Assembly (NCBI GenBank): GCA_963788505.1
Contig: CAWBGY010000006.1
Location: forward strand, 372,001-436,000
DNA from: JAIQFF01 sp963788505
GTDB taxonomy: Bacteria > Acidobacteriota > Terriglobia > Terriglobales > Acidobacteriaceae
Reading direction: 5' to 3'
DNA: 64,000 nucleotides
Position numbers and translations under genes: made by a program. Of this stretch, positions 60,219-64,000 are shown piece by piece. The notes below the pieces were generated by a model, which worked only from the letters and a program-made list of their open reading frames with translations, was not told the origin of the DNA and searched no databases. How positions within the stretch are numbered: position 1 is the first letter of the stretch; every line of letters begins with the position of its first letter.

Positions 60219-61373
60219 ATGATTGTCGATCAAGCCTGGGTCAAGCGGAATCTCGGCTTCGACCCCCTCGCCACCCCGGCGCCTGCCTCAACCTTCGCGT
60301 TTGCACGGGCAGCCACTACGTCGCCCAGCAATGAGGACATTCAGCGAGAGATCATCGATTTCGACTCCGAGGCCCCGGCGGGCCTGAATTTCCTTGCATT
60401 CACGACCGCCACCGGGCTCTCGCGTTACACGGATGTGCCCTGGCCGAAATCGCTGGCGCCGAAAACCGGTGCCGCCCCGACCGGGAGCAGTAGCAGCCCA
60501 TTGCCGCGGGCGGACGTCCTGGTCGTTACCTGGACCGTCGATGAAGGCCACGCCCTGAGCCGGGTGCTGACTCCCGGCAAGGATTCCCGGAACGACTACA
60601 AGTCCTACACCCGCAACTATGCCTCGATCTCGCGCAAGATGCGCGCCGGATGCCCGGCCAAAGATGCGAAGCGGCTGGGCGCGTACTGGACGACCACGAT
60701 CGGGAAGAAGAAGGTAGTTGTCTTCAAGTCGGATTCCCACATGTCTCAGGATGGCCCTCAGCTTCCCAACCAGGATGTCTGGAAGCAGATCATCGAAGAC
60801 GTGCAGCCCCAGCTCGTCATTACCACCGGGACCGCAGGCGGGATTGGCAAGCAGTTCGAAGTGGGCGATGTCATCGTCAGTCCGATCGTGCGCTTCGACT
60901 GCACCGCCAAGTTCAAGCGGGAACCCTTCCACGATGCTCACTATTCGAGCAGTCCACCCAACTCCAAATACTTCGCCAAAGCAAAAACGCTTTTCAAGGC
61001 GAACGCGGAACAACTCCCCAAGGACAACACCCGGCCCCCGAAGATCGTGCGGGTGGGAACGACCGCATTGGCATCCTCCGTCGTGACCACCGATTTTTTC
61101 GGGTTCGACACCTCAAACAATCAATACAAGCTTCAGGGACTCGGCGATGTGTCCGAGATGGGAGACGCCGTGCTGGGACTGGTGAGCCAGAGCATGGGGG
61201 CCAAAGCTCCTCGCTGGGTCGCGGTGAGGAACGTTTCCGATCCGCAGATCAAGGCGGACGGCATGACTCTGAAACAGCAAGCTGCGCTGGCCGCGCAGAT
61301 CTACAAAGGCTTCGGCCGATGGAGTTCCGTGTGTAGCGCGATTGTGTGCTGGGCGCTGATCAGCGCGGAGTAG
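60219..61373 (+). CDS. nucleoside-phosphorylase-fold protein of unknown substrate
   Basis: 384 residues from the ATG at 60219, preceded by GGGAGGGAACGC. An unusual N-terminal region (about 1-95, Pro/Ser-rich) precedes a PNP/MTA-nucleosidase-like domain: VLVVTWTVDEGHALSRVL, LVITTGTAGGIGKQFEVGDV with the family GTAGGI loop, DVSEMGDAVLGLV (the ribose motif xMExxA has Gly in place of its second Glu), and AVRNVSDPQIK with the catalytic Asp. It probably cleaves or binds a nucleoside-like molecule. Such domains also occur as toxins or defence effectors. Its neighbours do not resolve this. Confidence 0.75.
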   Translation: MIVDQAWVKRNLGFDPLATPAPASTFAFARAATTSPSNEDIQREIIDFDSEAPAGLNFLAFTTATGLSRYTDVPWPKSLAPKTGAAPTGSSSSPLPRADVLVVTWTVDEGHALSRVLTPGKDSRNDYKSYTRNYASISRKMRAGCPAKDAKRLGAYWTTTIGKKKVVVFKSDSHMSQDGPQLPNQDVWKQIIEDVQPQLVITTGTAGGIGKQFEVGDVIVSPIVRFDCTAKFKREPFHDAHYSSSPPNSKYFAKAKTLFKANAEQLPKDNTRPPKIVRVGTTALASSVVTTDFFGFDTSNNQYKLQGLGDVSEMGDAVLGLVSQSMGAKAPRWVAVRNVSDPQIKADGMTLKQQAALAAQIYKGFGRWSSVCSAIVCWALISAE

Positions 61374-61467
61374 CTGAGGAATCACGGTGGCAGAAGCGCC
61401 CCTGGTGGGCGCTGCCTGGCGCGGACGGCAGTCCTTCCTTTTAACCCAGAGGAATTAAGGACACGGG

Positions 61468-61473
61468 TATAAT
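61468..61473 (+). promoter_or_regulatory. perfect -10 box 11 bases before a start codon (leaderless candidate)
   Basis: TATAAT preceded by GGG and followed by CGCCGTTATCC, then ATG. The expected start of transcription is about 5 bases before the ATG, and there is no ribosome-binding site. Confidence 0.6.
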
Positions 61474-61484
61474 CGCCGTTATCC

Positions 61485-64000
61485 ATGGCGCTGACCTCTG
61501 GCACGAAAATTGGGCCCTACGAAATTTTGTCCTTGCTGGGCGCGGGAGGAATGGGCGAAGTGTACCGCGCCCGCGACTCGCGCTTGCGCCGGGAAGTGGC
61601 GGTGAAAGTCCTGCCGCCTTCATTTGCAAAAGATGCGGACCGGCTGCGCCGTTTTGAGCAGGAAGCGCGCATGGTTGGGGCGCTCAATCATCCCAACATT
61701 CTGGCCATCTTCGACGTCGGCGCCCAGGATGGCGTTCCCTATCTGGTTTCCGAACTCCTCGAAGGACAGAGCCTGCGCGAGCACATGCAGGGCTCGCCGC
61801 TGCCGCAACGCAAAGCCGTTGAGTATGGCATCCAGATCGCGCGTGGTTTGGCGGCGGCGCACGAGAAGGGCGTGGTGCATCGCGACCTGAAGCCCGACAA
61901 CATTTTCGTGCTGAATGACGGGCGCATCAAGATTCTCGATTTCGGCCTGGCCAAATTGCTTCACGATGACGCGTTGACCTCGGCCCACCCCGATTTGCAG
62001 ACCGTGGACCAGGCCCACTCCGCCACCACTCCGGGGCAGGTGCTGGGCACGGTCGGCTACATGTCGCCGGAGCAGGTACGCGGCCTGGGCGCCGACCACC
62101 GCTCTGACATTTTCGCTCTGGGTGCCATCCTCTACGAGATCCTGACCGGCAAGCGGGCGTTTAAGCGCGACTCCAGCGTGGAAACCATGAACGCCATCCT
62201 GAAAGAAGAGCCTCCCGAACTGGAGGAGGTTGCCCCCGGCCTCACCCCGGGTCTGGATCGCGTGGTACGGCATTGCCTGGAAAAGAACCCGGTACAGAGA
62301 TTCCAGTCGGCCAGTGACGTGGCGTTTGATCTGGAGACAATTTCCAGCCATTCGGGTACGGGATCGCGTTTGAAGGTGGTAGCAGCGGAGCGGAAGGCGT
62401 ACTGGAAGCTGGCCGCAGGCGCCTTGCTTATAGGGGCACTGCTGGCCGCCACTTACTACGCAGCCAGCCGACACGCGCCCGTGGTCGAGCCGCGATTCCA
62501 CCAGCTCACCTTCCAGCGGGGTACGATCTACGGCGCGAAGTTTGCTCCCGATGGCCAGAGCATCCTGTTCAGCGCCGCCTGGAATGGCGCGCCCAAGCCG
62601 CAGATCTATACCACCCGGACCGACGCGCTGATGTCCCGTCCCATCGATCTGCCCGACAGCCAGGTCTTGAGCATTTCCTCCAAGGGAGAGATGGCGATCC
62701 GCCAGAGAACTGAGCGGGGAGCAGTCCCGCAAGGCATGCTGTCGGTGGTGCCTTTGACGGGAGGGGCTCCGCGCGAACTGCTGGGCGATGTGGTGGATGC
62801 GTCATGGAATCCGGAGGGAGAGTCGCTGGCCGCGGTTCATGTGGTCGCCGGGGAAAACCGCCTGGAATATCCCATCGGAAAAACTATCGTGACCACCAGC
62901 ACCGGCAACATCACCGATGTGTCGATCTCTCCTGACGGCAAAATGATCGCCTACTTCGATCATCCCAACGCCGGAGACACTCGGGGCTACGTAGCGGTGA
63001 CCGACCTGGCGGGCAAAGCCAGACGCCTGACCCACGAGTGGGCCGACCTGACCGGCCTGGCTTGGTCGCGGTCGGGAGATGAAGTCTGGTTCACCGGCAG
63101 CGATGCCGGCATCAACAGCGCCCTCTATGCCGTCGACCTGAACGGCAAACAGCGGGACCTGCTGCACATCCCGGGACGTCTGCACTTGTTCGATATTGGC
63201 AAGGATGGGCAAGTGCTGATCACCAATGAGGCGTCCCGTCTTGAAGCCTACGGACGCCACGCCGGCCAGGAAAAGGACATTGACCTTTCCTGGTTCGATT
63301 GGACGATTGGCCGCGCCGTTTCCAATGACGGTCAGTGGGCCGTGCTCGAAGAGGACGGAGAAGGCGGCGGACCCGAGTATTCGATATTTGTGCGCAAGAC
63401 TGACGGTTCACCAGCCATAAGACTGGGCAGCGGCATGGGTCTGGATATTTCTCCCGATGGAAAGTGGATCGCTTCTTCGAGTGTGCAGCAGCCTGCGCCC
63501 ACGGTGTTGCTGCCGACCGGCGCCGGCCAGCCGGTCACATTGGCCGACGGCAAGATGTTCCATTCCCAGGACATGCACTTCCTGCCCGATGGCAAGGGCG
63601 TCATCATGGTGGCGGCCGAGCCGGGGAAAGCCCCTCGCACTTATGTGCAGATGCTGGACGGCACCGCCCCGAAAACGGTGGGACCAGAGCATTTCCACGG
63701 CAGTTTGGTTTCTCCGGATGGCAAAAGCGTACTCGGGCGCGCGGACCGCGCTACCTGGATTGTTCCCATGTCGGGCGGCGGGCCTGGGCAGGCCTTGCCG
63801 GGCGTCAAACCGGATGAATTTGCGGCGGGATGGGTGGCCGACGGCCATTCGATCTACGTAGTCGATGGGAACAGCATGCCTGCCAAGATCTATGTGATGG
63901 ACATCAAGACCGGCGAACGCAAGCTGCACAACGAATTTGCCCCGGCGGATCCTTCGGGTGTTCCAGGGGTTGGGGGAGGCATTATCACGCCGGATGGAAA
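61485..64000 (+). CDS. active Ser/Thr protein kinase with C-terminal beta-propeller (partial)
   Basis: 838 codons are visible and the reading frame is still open at the right edge. Residues about 9-280 form a Hanks-type kinase with all catalytic motifs: LGAGGMGEVYRARD, VAVKVLP, HRDLKPDNIF, LDFGLAK, MSPEQVRGLGADHRSDIFALG. A membrane helix (about 305-327) is followed by repeated propeller-like units with SPDGK words (FAPDGQSILFS, ISPDGKMIAYF, SPDGKSVLG) of the TolB/WD40-like type. It contrasts with the kinase-like protein at 13310, which has lost these residues. The start is the ATG at 61485 with a -10 box directly upstream. Confidence 0.93.
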   Translation, partial: MALTSGTKIGPYEILSLLGAGGMGEVYRARDSRLRREVAVKVLPPSFAKDADRLRRFEQEARMVGALNHPNILAIFDVGAQDGVPYLVSELLEGQSLREHMQGSPLPQRKAVEYGIQIARGLAAAHEKGVVHRDLKPDNIFVLNDGRIKILDFGLAKLLHDDALTSAHPDLQTVDQAHSATTPGQVLGTVGYMSPEQVRGLGADHRSDIFALGAILYEILTGKRAFKRDSSVETMNAILKEEPPELEEVAPGLTPGLDRVVRHCLEKNPVQRFQSASDVAFDLETISSHSGTGSRLKVVAAERKAYWKLAAGALLIGALLAATYYAASRHAPVVEPRFHQLTFQRGTIYGAKFAPDGQSILFSAAWNGAPKPQIYTTRTDALMSRPIDLPDSQVLSISSKGEMAIRQRTERGAVPQGMLSVVPLTGGAPRELLGDVVDASWNPEGESLAAVHVVAGENRLEYPIGKTIVTTSTGNITDVSISPDGKMIAYFDHPNAGDTRGYVAVTDLAGKARRLTHEWADLTGLAWSRSGDEVWFTGSDAGINSALYAVDLNGKQRDLLHIPGRLHLFDIGKDGQVLITNEASRLEAYGRHAGQEKDIDLSWFDWTIGRAVSNDGQWAVLEEDGEGGGPEYSIFVRKTDGSPAIRLGSGMGLDISPDGKWIASSSVQQPAPTVLLPTGAGQPVTLADGKMFHSQDMHFLPDGKGVIMVAAEPGKAPRTYVQMLDGTAPKTVGPEHFHGSLVSPDGKSVLGRADRATWIVPMSGGGPGQALPGVKPDEFAAGWVADGHSIYVVDGNSMPAKIYVMDIKTGERKLHNEFAPADPSGVPGVGGGIITPDG

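Noticed and set aside
1..64000. Phage, plasmid, IS or defence island
   Set aside because: No integrase, transposase, capsid, toxin pair, restriction or cas gene is visible; most genes are typical chromosomal core or acidobacterial accessory genes.

Overview
The window is GC-rich chromosomal DNA from a bacterium that is most likely an acidobacterium (Acidobacteriota, Terriglobia-like). The evidence is the combination of three secreted von Willebrand A proteins of the acidobacterial type, a 1065-residue TonB-dependent receptor with an N-terminal carboxypeptidase-regulatory-like domain, Ser/Thr kinases fused to PEGA or beta-propeller domains, a DUF5818-like secreted protein, and many dispersed intergenic palindromes. 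No phage, plasmid, IS transposase, CRISPR array, rRNA or tRNA gene was found.

Layout. 1-2948 (minus): a tonB-exbB-exbD-exbD energiser operon followed by the start of a secreted protein. 3097-7969 (minus): tgt-yajC-secD-secF. 8125-10626 (minus): walJ, two small membrane proteins and map. 11003-19878: a beta-hydroxyacyl-CoA dehydrogenase, secreted low-complexity proteins, a kinase-like protein that has lost its catalytic residues and carries three PEGA domains, and a sodium/solute symporter. 20161-24589 (plus): a four-gene ABC efflux operon (two FtsX-type permeases, an HlyD-type adaptor, an ATPase). 24878-30517: a coiled-coil/winged-helix protein, a small coiled-coil protein with a good sigma70 promoter, a PilZ-TonB fusion, mutL and an unassigned protein. 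30583-33623 (minus): VWA protein, RluD-type pseudouridine synthase, lgt. 33695-34746 (minus): a zapB-like coiled coil, zapA and a structured RNA that looks like 6S RNA. 34727-39199 (minus): aminotransferase, acyl-CoA synthetase, haem c/PHM-like protein. 39418-44250 (minus): infC-rpmI-rplT-pheS-pheT, with infC starting at AUC and pheT interrupted by a frameshift. 44481-55089: DUF4197 protein, HhH lipoprotein, mtaB, zinc-ribbon protein, rpsU, TonB receptor, DUF5818-like protein, gluconolactonase-like protein. 55347-64000: cmk, a divergent pair of VWA genes, mglA, a nucleoside-phosphorylase-fold protein, and an active Ser/Thr kinase with a propeller domain that runs off the end.

The most unusual signal is the dispersed palindromic repeats. 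At least four families occupy most spacers, and in three places repeat-like DNA is read in frame inside conserved genes: a roughly 70-residue insertion in tgt, two insertions in mtaB and a C-terminal extension on an aminotransferase. This recalls the palindromic elements known inside Rickettsia genes. In two of the families the stem sequences differ between copies while the pairing is kept, which suggests selection on structure.
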